Origin: Arthrobacter sp. AFG20
GTDB taxonomy: Bacteria > Actinomycetota > Actinomycetes > Actinomycetales > Micrococcaceae
Reading direction: 5' to 3'
Length of the DNA: 64,000 nucleotides
NCBI RefSeq assembly: GCF_002892795.1
Contig: NZ_PJMC01000002.1
Location: forward strand, 62,001 to 126,000
Part shown: positions 44,997 through 53,154 of the stretch, piece after piece
How positions within the stretch are numbered: the first letter of the stretch is position 1
Layout of the letters: the number at the start of each line of letters is the position of its first letter
Translations under genes and position numbers: made by a program
The notes under the pieces: generated by a model
Told to the model about the DNA's origin: nothing
Databases searched by the model: none
Seen by the model: the letters and a program-made list of their open reading frames with translations, nothing else

Positions 44997-46094
44997 CTAG
45001 GCGCGCTTCCAGATAGCGATCCAGTCCAAGTGGAGGTGCCCTGCCGTCTCAGGCTTGGGACACACATTGAACATGCAGGATTCCGTTTGAAGTATGTAAT
45101 GCATGGGGGTATTCGGCACCCGGGAAGTGCCTGCTCCGAGCGAGTGGCCATCAAGGAAGAACTCGACCTTTCCCGGGGACCACTCCATAGTGGCGACGTG
45201 CCAGGAGGTGAACGAAGCATTGGCATAGAAGACATCCGTGTCGCGCGGGTCCTTGCCCATCTTGTGCACCGCTCCGTAGAACGAGGATGTAGCCAGATCG
45301 CTTTCCGGGAAGTCAATCTCTCCGTCCCGGGGCCACATCTTGCTGTCCGGCCACAGGAGCCAGGCTGTCTTGAAGCCTTTCAGTGGATCCGCCTTGAACC
45401 GGACGGAGTACCTGCCGTAGAGGAGGCTGTTGGCGCGGGGAGGGTTGGTGGTGGCATTCGGAATCTTGGGAGTAGGCGCTGCCCCCATCGAAATGCCGTT
45501 CTCCGAGTGCAGGTACCAGTCCAGCATGCCGTTTTTTACACTGAGGACCTTGGATGGATAGTAGCGTGAAGGTTGGCCGGTCTGGCCCGCGGAATCGGGC
45601 CACCCGTCCTTGTATCCGGCACTCCACTTATCAATGTATGCCGGGCCGGGAAATGCGCCAATGGGCACATCGCCGCGGTTAAAGTCCTCCACGAAGACCT
45701 GCTTCCAGCCGGGCAGATCGCCTAAAGGCAACTTGTGCACCGCAGGGTCGACGGCAGGGACCGGCGTCCCGGGGGTGGGCCGCCGTCCCGCCGTTGGAGC
45801 CGCCGTGGCCGGCGCAGGTGCAGTAGGTTCAGCTGCCGCCCGTGGCACTGCAGACGGTGCCGCTGCAGTTGGTGCCGCTGCAGAGGGCTTGACTGGAGGG
45901 GCCGTAGCCGGGGACAGTGCCTTGGTGGACGGCCTCACCGCTGAGGGTTGCGTCTCGGGCAGCCGGTCCAGCGGAAGCCGCTGCGCTTCCTTGGCCACGG
46001 GAGCGCACGCGGTGAGCATCACCACCGCGGCGAGCGCGGCGAACCGCCATACGCGGTGTTTTTGGTGGTTACCGTGCGCTGGGGTTGAGGCCAT
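44997..46094 (-). CDS. Glycoside hydrolase family 16-like lipoprotein
   Basis: A 365-residue lipoprotein: lipobox VMLTAC (Cys30), a long linker of Pro/Ala/Thr repeats (residues ~45-120) and a beta-jelly-roll domain. The catalytic GH16 pattern ExDxxE is visible in RDGEIDFPESDLATSS, with RYSVRFKADPLKGFKTAWLL before it and FLDGHSLGAGTSRVPNTPMH after it. GH16 enzymes cut beta-1,3/1,4-glucans and related polymers, or transfer them. ATG 46094 is used because the signal sequence begins soon after. Placed next to polysaccharide glycosyltransferases, it may trim the exported polymer. Cleavage specificity cannot be told. Confidence 0.85.
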   Translation of the reverse strand: MASTPAHGNHQKHRVWRFAALAAVVMLTACAPVAKEAQRLPLDRLPETQPSAVRPSTKALSPATAPPVKPSAAAPTAAAPSAVPRAAAEPTAPAPATAAPTAGRRPTPGTPVPAVDPAVHKLPLGDLPGWKQVFVEDFNRGDVPIGAFPGPAYIDKWSAGYKDGWPDSAGQTGQPSRYYPSKVLSVKNGMLDWYLHSENGISMGAAPTPKIPNATTNPPRANSLLYGRYSVRFKADPLKGFKTAWLLWPDSKMWPRDGEIDFPESDLATSSFYGAVHKMGKDPRDTDVFYANASFTSWHVATMEWSPGKVEFFLDGHSLGAGTSRVPNTPMHYILQTESCMFNVCPKPETAGHLHLDWIAIWKRA

Positions 46095-46147
46095 GGGGAA
46101 ACTATGGCATTTGGGCCTTGGGGATTCCAAGGGATCCCTGACCCCCA

Positions 46148-46347
46148 AAACTGGGGCTGTTTCAAGGAATCCCAAGCTTTTTACAGGCTACTCAGCCGAA
46201 CATGTTCCGAGGGGGAGTGCAAGCAAGTTGCCAGGACCGCAGCAGCAGGCGCTTCGATTTCCCGTAACCAGCCGGGGAGGCTGCTCGGGAGGGGCATAGG
46301 CATACGACCCCAATGAGTGGTGAGGCTAGTGACCATCCCCATACAAG
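46148..46347 (+). promoter_or_regulatory. Conserved ~200-bp leader, copy A
   Basis: From AAACTGGGGC to the codons for TIPI this stretch matches, at roughly four of five bases by eye and with one gap, the leader of the minus-strand gene at 60,482. Invariant blocks include AATCCCAAGCTT, GAACATGTT, CAGGACCG, GCAGCAGGCGCTTCG, CCAGCCGGG, GGCATAGGCA and ATGAGTGGTGAGGCTA. A small stem is kept in both copies with pairing-preserving changes (TTCCCG/CGGGGA here, TTCTCG/CGGGAA there). It may be promoter, operator and structured 5' leader together. I cannot match it to a known riboswitch class. Upstream, CTTGGGGATTCC at 46117 can pair with GGAATCCCAAG at 46166. Confidence 0.7.
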
Positions 46348-47180
46348 TTTCGACTGTTCATGCACCAAGTCCGGCGCCGGTTCCTCTGGCCTCCATCAGC
46401 GTGGTGATTCCCACGCTGAACGAAGCCATGAATCTCCCGTGGGTTCTGCGCCGGATGCCCTCCTACGTGGACGAAGTGGTGATCGTCGACGGCCGCTCAC
46501 TGGACAGCACAGTCGACGTCGCCCGTGCCCTGCGCCTCGACGTGGTGGTGGTCTCGGAGACCCACGCGGGCAAGGGTTTCGCCGTACGGGCCGGGCTCGC
46601 TGCAGCCTCCGGAGACATCATCGTCATGCTGGACGCCGACGGGAGCATGGATCCGCAGGAAATCGGCTGGTTCGTCACCCCGCTGCAGCATGAATTCGAC
46701 TTCGTCAAGGGCTCCCGGTACGTCACCGGTGGCGGATCCGAGGACATCACGCTGCTCCGCAGCGCCGGCAACCGGGCCTTGACGCGCTTGGCCAATGTGG
46801 TACTCCATAGCAACTATTCCGACCTGTGCTACGGCTACATCGCCATGCGGCGGGAGTGCGTGCAGATCCTCGAACTGGAGTCGGAAGGGTTCGAAATCGA
46901 GACCGAGCTGATCGTCCGCGCGTCCAGGGCTGGCCTGCGGATCGCCGAGGTGCCCAGCAACGAACTCAACCGCATTTCCGGCAATTCCAACCTGCATACA
47001 TTCCGCGACGGGTGGCGCGTCCTGAGGACACTGGCCCGTGAATGCGTGGGCTGGGAAGCACCCACGGCCGGCGCCCGGCCGGAGTCGCTCAGGCGCGTGA
47101 AATACAGGTACCCCAGCATCTCCCTCCCCCACATTCCGACGGATCCGGCAACCGTCCTTGGCTTGATAGCAGGTGATTAA
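46329..47180 (+). CDS. Family 2 glycosyltransferase, polyprenol-phosphate mannosyl/glucosyltransferase type
   Basis: About 283 residues. A GT-A domain starts at ISVVIPTLNEAMNLPWVL; the nucleotide-sugar Asp motif is VMLDADGSMDP, followed by FVKGSRYVTGGGSED and the acceptor region SDLCYGYIAMRRE. This resembles dolichol-phosphate mannose synthases, without C-terminal membrane helices. It likely loads a sugar on a lipid carrier or grows a surface polymer. GTG 46329 is chosen because its counterpart in the homologous leader B is an ATG; GTG 46317 is possible. The first codons (TIPIQ) belong to the conserved leader. It is followed within two bases by another glycosyltransferase. Confidence 0.85.
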   Translation: MTIPIQVSTVHAPSPAPVPLASISVVIPTLNEAMNLPWVLRRMPSYVDEVVIVDGRSLDSTVDVARALRLDVVVVSETHAGKGFAVRAGLAAASGDIIVMLDADGSMDPQEIGWFVTPLQHEFDFVKGSRYVTGGGSEDITLLRSAGNRALTRLANVVLHSNYSDLCYGYIAMRRECVQILELESEGFEIETELIVRASRAGLRIAEVPSNELNRISGNSNLHTFRDGWRVLRTLARECVGWEAPTAGARPESLRRVKYRYPSISLPHIPTDPATVLGLIAGD

Positions 47181-47181
47181 C

Positions 47182-48180
47182 GTGAACCACGCTGAAGGTC
47201 TTCCGGCCGTTTCGGTGGTGATCTGCTCCTACACGGAAGACCGGTGGGACCGGCTGATGGCCGCCGTCGAATCCGTCCGCGCACAAACGGTGCCGCCCCA
47301 GCAGACCATCGTGGTGGTCGACTACAACGTTGACCTGTACAAGCGGCTCATCTTCTCGGTTGATGATGTCGTGCTCCTGGAGAACACCGGCCCCAAAGGC
47401 CTCTCCGGAGCACGGAACACGGGTGCCGCGGCGGCAACGGCCGGCGTCGTTGCCTTCCTCGATGACGATGCAGTGGCGGCCCCGGACTGGCTGGAGCGGC
47501 TGACGGCCCTCTACGACGACCCCGATGTGCTCGCCGTGGGCGGACGGGTCGTGCCGGAATGGGAAACAAGCCGGCCGGCCTATTTCGGCGAGGAGCTGGA
47601 CTGGATCGTCGGCTGCACGCACCGCGGCATGCCCAAGGTGGCGGCCGAGGTCCGCAACGTCATCGGCGCCAATATGTCCTTCCGTTCCCAGGTTATCCAG
47701 ATGGTGGGTGGTTTCAACACCTCCCTGGGCCGGCAGAACTCGCTGCCTTTGGGCTGCGAGGAGACGGAAATCTGCATCCGCGCTGCCATAGGTTCGCCGG
47801 GTGGCCGCGTGGTGTACGAACCGGCGGCGCAGGTGTTCCATTACGTCCCCGCGCAGCGGGGCACGCTGAACTACATGCTGCGGCGCGGCTGGTCTGAGGG
47901 GATATCAAAAGCCCTGGTCAGCAAGATCGTCGGCCACAAGCGCGCCCTGGGGCCCGAACGCCGGTACGTCCGCGGCGTGCTGCCCCGGGCCGTGGCCGCC
48001 GGCATTCTGGGCAGCATCCGGGGAACGGACCCCGCCGGTCTGCGCCGGGCTGGGTCCATCCTGGCCGTGCTGGCCGTAACTACTTGCGGGTACATCCGGG
48101 GACGCCGCCTGCCCCTTGATCCCAGTGGCGGGGGCCTCGAGCCGCACGAGTCCCACGCCAACTGGAGGGAAGTCAAATGA
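47182..48180 (+). CDS. Family 2 glycosyltransferase
   Basis: A 332-residue GT2 enzyme: VSVVICSYTEDRWDRLMAAV, the metal/nucleotide motif VVAFLDDDAVAAPDWLERL, NVIGANMSFRSQVIQMVGGF and an acceptor motif LGCEETEICIRAA. One or two weakly hydrophobic helices near residues 270-305 may touch the membrane. The start is GTG 47182 with AGGTGA upstream, directly after the preceding gene; GTG 47173 is an alternative. Its stop overlaps by ATGA a tiny frame with its own GGAGGG site, so translation may pass straight through to the kinase-like gene. Confidence 0.87.
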   Translation: MNHAEGLPAVSVVICSYTEDRWDRLMAAVESVRAQTVPPQQTIVVVDYNVDLYKRLIFSVDDVVLLENTGPKGLSGARNTGAAAATAGVVAFLDDDAVAAPDWLERLTALYDDPDVLAVGGRVVPEWETSRPAYFGEELDWIVGCTHRGMPKVAAEVRNVIGANMSFRSQVIQMVGGFNTSLGRQNSLPLGCEETEICIRAAIGSPGGRVVYEPAAQVFHYVPAQRGTLNYMLRRGWSEGISKALVSKIVGHKRALGPERRYVRGVLPRAVAAGILGSIRGTDPAGLRRAGSILAVLAVTTCGYIRGRRLPLDPSGGGLEPHESHANWREVK

Positions 48181-48245
48181 TCCGGATGTACCCGCAGGGC
48201 AGCTTTGCCCGAATCATCGAGACCGCTGGAGGGCCGGAAGCATGA
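48177..48245 (+). CDS. Possible 22-residue peptide gene, ATGA-coupled on both sides
   Basis: ATG 48177 overlaps the previous stop (ATGA) and has GGAGGG seven bases upstream. The frame encodes 22 residues starting MIRMYPQGSFARII and ending TAGGPEA, and its TGA overlaps the ATG of the HPr-kinase-like gene, again as ATGA. Own ribosome-binding site plus coupling on both ends favours real translation. It could be a coupling device, or a small peptide acted on by the kinase (it has a Ser, Tyr and Thr). No similar frame was found before the second kinase gene. Nothing known resembles it. Confidence 0.4.
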   Translation: MIRMYPQGSFARIIETAGGPEA

Positions 48246-49342
48246 GTCAGTCGGAAAAAAACGTCCTGAGGGACTCGCTCCCGTCCACCGGCGCCAGCTT
48301 CGATGTCCACGGCCTCGTGGGCATCGATGTGGCCCCCGGCACGCCTGGCGAAGCACAGCTGCGGGACATGCTCGCTCCGTTCCTGGGACCGTCCCGGGCA
48401 CCGCTCCGCCTGCATGTTAGCGCGGAAACGGCGGACGTGGCGGAACAGTCGCACGCAGAGGATGCCTTCCGGTTTACGCCGGAGTCGCTCCATATCCCGG
48501 CGGACCGCGTCCAGGTACAGGAAACCCGGGATGGTTACTCGATCCAGGGCCGAGGCGAGCTGCTGACGGCCGTCATCCCCCTGCTTGACCGGCTCTGCAT
48601 CAGGCAGAACGCCGCCATGATCCATGCGGCGGTGGTGGACTTCCGGGGCTCCGGAGTCCTGCTTCCGGCGTGGGGCGGCGTCGGCAAGACCAGCACGGTC
48701 GCGAAGCTTACGGCCATGCCCGGTGTGCGGTTCATGGCCGACGACTGGGCGTTCCTGGATGCCGACAGCATGCTCATGGGCTATGCGAAACCGATGTTCC
48801 TCAAGCCGCACCACCGCAGGATCTATCCCGAGGTGTTCAGCGGCGCCCGTAAGCCTTTGGCTCCCGGCTGGTTGACGAACACGGTGGCCCACCTTGCCAC
48901 GACTGTCCATCCGGTGATCGTCCGCTATCCGAAGACCGCCGCCTTCACCCGCCGATGGTCCCCGGAGCACCGCATGGTCCATCCGGAGCTGGTGTTCGGA
49001 CAGGACGGCATCTCATCGGCGGCGCTTACCCGGCTGGCCATCTTCCTGGAACGCTACGACGGTTCCGAAGCCCGGCTGGAGACACGCAGCCGCGAGTGGA
49101 TGACCTCCCGCATCGTCGGGAACTTCCACTCCGAGCTCCCGGTGGTGTCACGGCGGCTGATCGAGGCCCTTGGCGCGACGGGCTTGGTTCCGCTGGAAGA
49201 ATTTTTCAGCCAGAAGGCCGCCGTGGTACGCCGCGCCCTCGAGGACGTGCCGTGCTCCCTGCTCAGAATTCCCGCCTCCTGGTCCGCCGACCGGACATCG
49301 GACTATGTGGCTGGCCTGATCAGCTCCAAGCTGGAGGAGTGA
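48242..49342 (+). CDS. HPr-kinase-like P-loop protein of polysaccharide cluster
   Basis: A 366-residue protein whose central part resembles the HprK/P C-terminal kinase domain: MIHAAVVDFRGSGVLLPAWG leads to the P-loop GGVGKTSTVAKL (residues 145-156), then FMADDWAFLD as the acidic strand. The following block GYAKPMFLKPHHRRIYPEVF and the later RRWSPEHRMVHPE are shared almost word for word with the second copy at 57,104. There is no HPr or PTS gene nearby. HprK-related kinases with non-HPr targets are known, for example those that phosphorylate lasso-peptide precursors, so a peptide, sugar or glycolipid target is possible. GGAGGG lies upstream of ATG 48242. Confidence 0.75.
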   Translation: MSQSEKNVLRDSLPSTGASFDVHGLVGIDVAPGTPGEAQLRDMLAPFLGPSRAPLRLHVSAETADVAEQSHAEDAFRFTPESLHIPADRVQVQETRDGYSIQGRGELLTAVIPLLDRLCIRQNAAMIHAAVVDFRGSGVLLPAWGGVGKTSTVAKLTAMPGVRFMADDWAFLDADSMLMGYAKPMFLKPHHRRIYPEVFSGARKPLAPGWLTNTVAHLATTVHPVIVRYPKTAAFTRRWSPEHRMVHPELVFGQDGISSAALTRLAIFLERYDGSEARLETRSREWMTSRIVGNFHSELPVVSRRLIEALGATGLVPLEEFFSQKAAVVRRALEDVPCSLLRIPASWSADRTSDYVAGLISSKLEE

Positions 49343-49343
49343 C

Positions 49344-51449
49344 TTGGGTGCCCATGTCAGCGACCTCGAAGTGTCCGTGGTGGTTCCCGCGCGGAATGCG
49401 GCGCGCTGGCTGGGCGAATGCCTGGAATCGATCCGTGCCGAGAGACCGCGCGAGATCATCGTGGTGGACGGCTGCTCTACGGACAACACGGTGGAGATCG
49501 CACGGTCCATGGGCGCCCGCGTCATCTCGGACGAGGGCCGCGGGTTGCCCGCAGCGCGGATGCTGGGTGTCGAGAACGCCTGCTCCGACCTCGTAGCACT
49601 GATCGACGCCGACGTCGTCCTTTCGCCGGGCGCCTTGGGCGGCCTCGTGGACGAGTTCAAGGCCTGCGGCTACGACGGGCTGCAGTTCGGTCTGGTCAGC
49701 GAGGCGGACGGACCCGGATACTGGGGTGCGGCCCTGGCCTGGCACCACATCCACAGCCGGGTACGCCCGGGGTTCGGCGTGAGCGCCACCCTCATGCGAA
49801 GGAAAGTCCTGCTGTCCGTGGCGTTCGATGACACCTTCCGCTCCGGCGAGGACATCGAGCTGAGGATCAGGCTTGAAGAGGCGGGCTACCGGCTTGGTGT
49901 TTCCAGCACCACTGCGGTGCGGCACCGGTTCATGGACACGTTCGGCGCCGCCCGCGACCAGTGGCTCCAGGACGGCGCCAAGCTGGCCCGCACGGTCCGC
50001 AAGCACCCAGGCCGCGCCGGCTGGCTTATGGGGTTGCCGCTGCTGGCCACCATCCGCGGCGCCGGCCTGTCGCTGCTGCACGCGCCCCGGTTCCTTGCGT
50101 ACTGGGCCTGCTTCCTCGTGTACAACTACAGGTCGATGTTCGGCGAGCTCTTACGTCCGCCCGGCACCGGCCTTTCCGTGGGCGGGAACGCCGCCTGGCT
50201 GACCGCCGCCCGGGTGGCCCCAATGGCCACCGGTTTCCTCTTCTGGGCGACGGCGGCGATCATGCTGCCGCCCGCGCAGCTCGGGATGGGTTCTTCGGTG
50301 GTGGCCGCGGCCCTCCTGACCGTGCATCTCGGGATGCTGGGGGTCGGACCGGCCACGCTTACCCTGCTCCCCGAACAGTCCGACGGCGGCCGCCGGCTGA
50401 TTGCCAGCAGCCTCCTCACCGTCGGAGTTTCCACAGTCGTGTTGTCCGGTGCAGTGGCGGCGGTGACCTACGGTCTGGGGTCTGGCGTGGGCTTGGCCTG
50501 GAACGATCCCGTCATAACCGGGATGTTCACCGCGACGGCACTGTTCGCCGCGGTCGCGTACCAGCTGGACCACGTCGGCGTAGCGCAGGAACGCTCCGAC
50601 CGCGCACTGGTCAGGAGCCTGACCCAGAGCCTGGTGCAACTGGCTGTGCTGGCCTTTGCCATGGCCGCCGGCGTTCGGGAAGTGGCAGTGGTGGTGGGGG
50701 CAGTGGGCGCCGGTGCCCTGGCCAGTGTGGTCCTCGGGCTGCGCCAGCTCAATCGTGCCGGGGTGTCACCGGACTGGAAGCACGGGCTACGGGTCAGACC
50801 GGCCCTGCGGCTGCTGAAGCCGGGCCTGCCGAACCATGCGCTGATGCTCTCAGATCGCGCCCCCCGCTACCTCCTTCCACTGATCGTGGCCGCTACCCTC
50901 GGCCCCGCCGCAACCGCGTCCTGGTACATGGCCTGGATGATGGCTTCGGCGGTCTTCTTCTTTCCTCAGTCTTCCGGGTTCTCCCTGCAGACCGCGCTGG
51001 CCGGAGGCAGGTCAAGGCCTGGGCTGGTTTCCTCCGCGCTCAAGACCAGCCTTGCCCTCACATTCGTCGCCGGAACGATGTTGCTCATAGCTGGCCCCTA
51101 CCTTCTCGGCTTCCTTGGCCCGGAGTACGCGGCGACCGCCATCCTGCTTCCTGTCCTGGTGCCAGCGTTGCTGCTGGGCTGCGTAACTCAGGTTTACTTC
51201 GGTCTGTGCCGGGCGCAAGGCCGCCTCGCCGAGGCGACGGCCGTAGCTGTCCTCGCTGCCGTCCTTGTCGTCGGGCCAGCCTCGCTTGGTGCCCGCGAAT
51301 TCGGCCTCCTCGGCGTCGCAGCGCTCTGGTCCGCCGCCCAGGCATCCGCGGCTCTGATTGCCATCTGGCGACTCAGGAAACTGACGCCCGCAACGCTTCC
51401 AGCAGCTGGGCCGAACACACCGGCAGCAAGCGGTGCACGAGGTTTCTGA
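49344..51449 (+). CDS. Fusion protein: family 2 glycosyltransferase plus polysaccharide flippase
   Basis: A 701-residue two-part protein. Residues 1-~265 form a GT2 domain (VSVVVPARNAARWLGECLES, VALIDADVVLSPGALGG, FDDTFRSGEDIELRIRLEEA). From ~280 to ~690 there are about 12 hydrophobic helices of an MATE/Wzx-like lipid-sugar exporter, with FPNHALMLSD-like GLPNHALMLSDRAPRYLLPL near the middle. In the opposite cluster the same two parts are separate genes, 56,281 and 55,001. A fused protein could pass the lipid-linked sugar from the transferase directly to the exporter. Start is TTG 49344, four bases after GGAGGAG and one base after the kinase stop. Confidence 0.85.
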   Translation: MGAHVSDLEVSVVVPARNAARWLGECLESIRAERPREIIVVDGCSTDNTVEIARSMGARVISDEGRGLPAARMLGVENACSDLVALIDADVVLSPGALGGLVDEFKACGYDGLQFGLVSEADGPGYWGAALAWHHIHSRVRPGFGVSATLMRRKVLLSVAFDDTFRSGEDIELRIRLEEAGYRLGVSSTTAVRHRFMDTFGAARDQWLQDGAKLARTVRKHPGRAGWLMGLPLLATIRGAGLSLLHAPRFLAYWACFLVYNYRSMFGELLRPPGTGLSVGGNAAWLTAARVAPMATGFLFWATAAIMLPPAQLGMGSSVVAAALLTVHLGMLGVGPATLTLLPEQSDGGRRLIASSLLTVGVSTVVLSGAVAAVTYGLGSGVGLAWNDPVITGMFTATALFAAVAYQLDHVGVAQERSDRALVRSLTQSLVQLAVLAFAMAAGVREVAVVVGAVGAGALASVVLGLRQLNRAGVSPDWKHGLRVRPALRLLKPGLPNHALMLSDRAPRYLLPLIVAATLGPAATASWYMAWMMASAVFFFPQSSGFSLQTALAGGRSRPGLVSSALKTSLALTFVAGTMLLIAGPYLLGFLGPEYAATAILLPVLVPALLLGCVTQVYFGLCRAQGRLAEATAVAVLAAVLVVGPASLGAREFGLLGVAALWSAAQASAALIAIWRLRKLTPATLPAAGPNTPAASGARGF

Positions 51450-51465
51450 CCACACGAGGTTTCTG
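51436..51465 (+). repeat. Short direct repeat at the end of the fusion gene
   Basis: CACGAGGTTTCTG occurs twice, 17 bases apart; the first copy includes the stop codon of the fusion gene. Probably a small local duplication. Confidence 0.8.
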
Positions 51466-51560
51466 GCAAGGGTCCTGACCCGGCTTGATCCAACCGGCTG
51501 TTCGCGGCCCCCTCAAGCATTTGGGCCTGCCCCGGCGGTGCGCTGACACGGGTTTACGGC

Positions 51561-52613
51561 TCAGCCACCGTCCGGACGCCAGTACCGCAGCCCGCCGCTG
51601 ATGACGCCGTCGCGGGCGACGTCGACCACGGCGTACGGGAACGCCCGACGGTCCGACTGGTCAGGTCCGCTACCGCGGACGTCCGAACCCCATGTGCCGG
51701 TGTTGACGTACCGGGTGGGGCTCGCCTCGAGGGCCGACTCGAGGGCCCGGTGGGTGTGGCCCGAGACGTACCAGGCCACCCCGCAACCGTGCTCCTCGAG
51801 CGTACGTGCAACCCGGCCGGCTGCAGCGGGAGCCTCCTCGCCAGTGACTCTGCGCCCGGCGGCCGCGAGCACCATGCGGGTCGCGGCGACCGGGAGTGCC
51901 GACACCGTCCGGAACCGGGACAGGCGCGCCAGGTCCCGCACGGCCACCCCGTCAAGCGCGAGCCGCTGTGACTCGGCCTGCAACAGCTCGTCGTAGGCGG
52001 GCTCCCGGACACGGCGTTCCGCCCGCTCGGACGCCAGGCAGGCCCGGGCAACGGCCCCGGCGCGGCTCAGGCGTGACCTCGACGGAAGGGCGTTCCATGC
52101 AGCGAGCGGTGGCAGGTCCAACTCGTCGGTGCCGTTAATTGCCGAGCGGAGCACCTCGGGTATCCGATGCAGCGCGTGGTGATGGTGACCGTGCTCGGCC
52201 ACGAGCACATGGGGCACGTGCAGGAACCACGGGTACACCCGGACCCGCGTCGGTTCGGCGGGTGACAGCAGCCCCGACAGGCGGGCGGCAACCGAGGGCC
52301 GGGCCAGCTCCACGTCGTGGTTGCCGCACACGAAGTGCAGCTGCACGCCGCGAGCCGCACACGCCTTCATCGCTGAGAACGTGTCTGGGTGGCGGGCGAG
52401 GATGGACTCGAGCCGGGCCAGGCTCTCGTCCTCCGTGAACCCGGCCAGCTCGAACGTGTCACCGACGAAGGCGACGTGCTGCTGCGGACCCGAGGCTGCG
52501 AGCACCTTGCGGCGCAGGAACTCGGGCAAAACTCTGCCGGGGCACCGCGGGTCGTCATCCGACACGCCCAGGTGGAGGTCGCTGAGGAGCCACCACTGCG
52601 CGGGACTGCTCAC
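51561..52613 (-). CDS. Cytoplasmic metallophosphoesterase
   Basis: A 350-residue calcineurin-fold phosphoesterase with WLLSDLHLGVSDDDPR, VAFVGDTFELAG, FVCGNHDVELARPS, AEHGHHHHALHR and YVSGHTHRALES, the full five-motif set as in UDP-diacylglucosamine hydrolase-like enzymes. No signal peptide. The start is set at GTG 52613, which overlaps the stop of the preceding small gene (GTGA), matching the overlaps throughout this operon; a longer frame from 52664 is less likely. As the last gene of a cluster that contains an HPr-kinase-like protein, it might remove the phosphate that kinase adds; that idea rests on position only. Confidence 0.85.
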   Translation of the reverse strand: MSSPAQWWLLSDLHLGVSDDDPRCPGRVLPEFLRRKVLAASGPQQHVAFVGDTFELAGFTEDESLARLESILARHPDTFSAMKACAARGVQLHFVCGNHDVELARPSVAARLSGLLSPAEPTRVRVYPWFLHVPHVLVAEHGHHHHALHRIPEVLRSAINGTDELDLPPLAAWNALPSRSRLSRAGAVARACLASERAERRVREPAYDELLQAESQRLALDGVAVRDLARLSRFRTVSALPVAATRMVLAAAGRRVTGEEAPAAAGRVARTLEEHGCGVAWYVSGHTHRALESALEASPTRYVNTGTWGSDVRGSGPDQSDRRAFPYAVVDVARDGVISGGLRYWRPDGG

Positions 52614-52816
52614 GCGAGCAGTCCCAGCACGCGTGGAAGGAAGAGCAACAGGTACAGCGTCCACATGGCGGCGACGGCCCAGCGGCTGACCTTTCGGCTG
52701 AGGAGCCTCTGGCGTGTGGGCTGCCCGGTGTCCGGGACCGTGCGTCGCACCTCGAGCGCCACGAGGGTCACGAGCAGGGCGGCAGCCGCGAATAGTCCCG
52801 CGAGTTCGATGGTCAT
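52610..52816 (-). CDS. Small membrane protein of polysaccharide cluster
   Basis: A 68-residue protein with two helices: MTIELAGLFAAAALLVTLVA at the N-terminus and WAVAAMWTLYLLLFLPRVLG at the C-terminus, separated by a basic, polar loop. It overlaps its neighbours by four bases on each side, so it is surely translated as part of the operon. I do not recognise a family. It may be a subunit or chaperone of the large membrane protein encoded upstream. Confidence 0.75.
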   Translation of the reverse strand: MTIELAGLFAAAALLVTLVALEVRRTVPDTGQPTRQRLLSRKVSRWAVAAMWTLYLLLFLPRVLGLLA

Positions 52817-53154
52817 GATGTTGCCTCCTGCCGTGCGCGTGCCATGCACGCTAGGACGGTGATGACGCCCATCGAGACGACGCACGCCTGCCACGACCAC
52901 ACAGCGAGGTAGAACATCGCCGTGGACACTGCCGTGAGCGCGGCGAGGCCGAGCGCCAGGACGAGCAGCGCGCCCAGCGCGAGGTCGGTCACCTGTGTGA
53001 GTCGGGCCAGTGCATGCCCGGGGAGCAGGACGAGAACGGCTATCGCGGCGATCGTCTGCAGTGGTGTCGGCAGCCCGACGAGCGTAATTAGCGACAGCGC
53101 GACGGCCGAGAGACCGAGCGCCAGGGTGAGCCGGCTGATGCTTCCGATGTTCAT
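52813..53154 (-). CDS. Small four-helix membrane protein of polysaccharide cluster
   Basis: A 113-residue, strongly hydrophobic protein with about four helices (LTLALGLSAVALSLITLVGL; TIAAIAVLVLLPGHALARL; LGALLVLALGLAALTAVSTA; LAVWSWQACVVSMGVITVLA). The segment VLLPGHALARLTQV is reminiscent of the DUF1616-type surface-polymer proteins. ATGA overlaps on both sides bind it to the operon. Function unknown. Confidence 0.75.
   Translation of the reverse strand: MNIGSISRLTLALGLSAVALSLITLVGLPTPLQTIAAIAVLVLLPGHALARLTQVTDLALGALLVLALGLAALTAVSTAMFYLAVWSWQACVVSMGVITVLACMARARQEATS

Noticed and set aside
46194..46213. GAACATGTTC in the conserved leader as an SOS (LexA) box
   Set aside because: Actinobacterial SOS boxes have four bases between GAAC and GTTC; here only two, and the downstream genes are not SOS genes.
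46148..46347. Leader as a known c-di-GMP or c-di-AMP riboswitch
   Set aside because: The conserved core blocks of those classes are not present; the element is left unclassified.
50151..51455. Several minus-strand frames inside the fusion gene
   Set aside because: Shadows of the plus-strand gene; polar and Arg/Gln-rich without signals.
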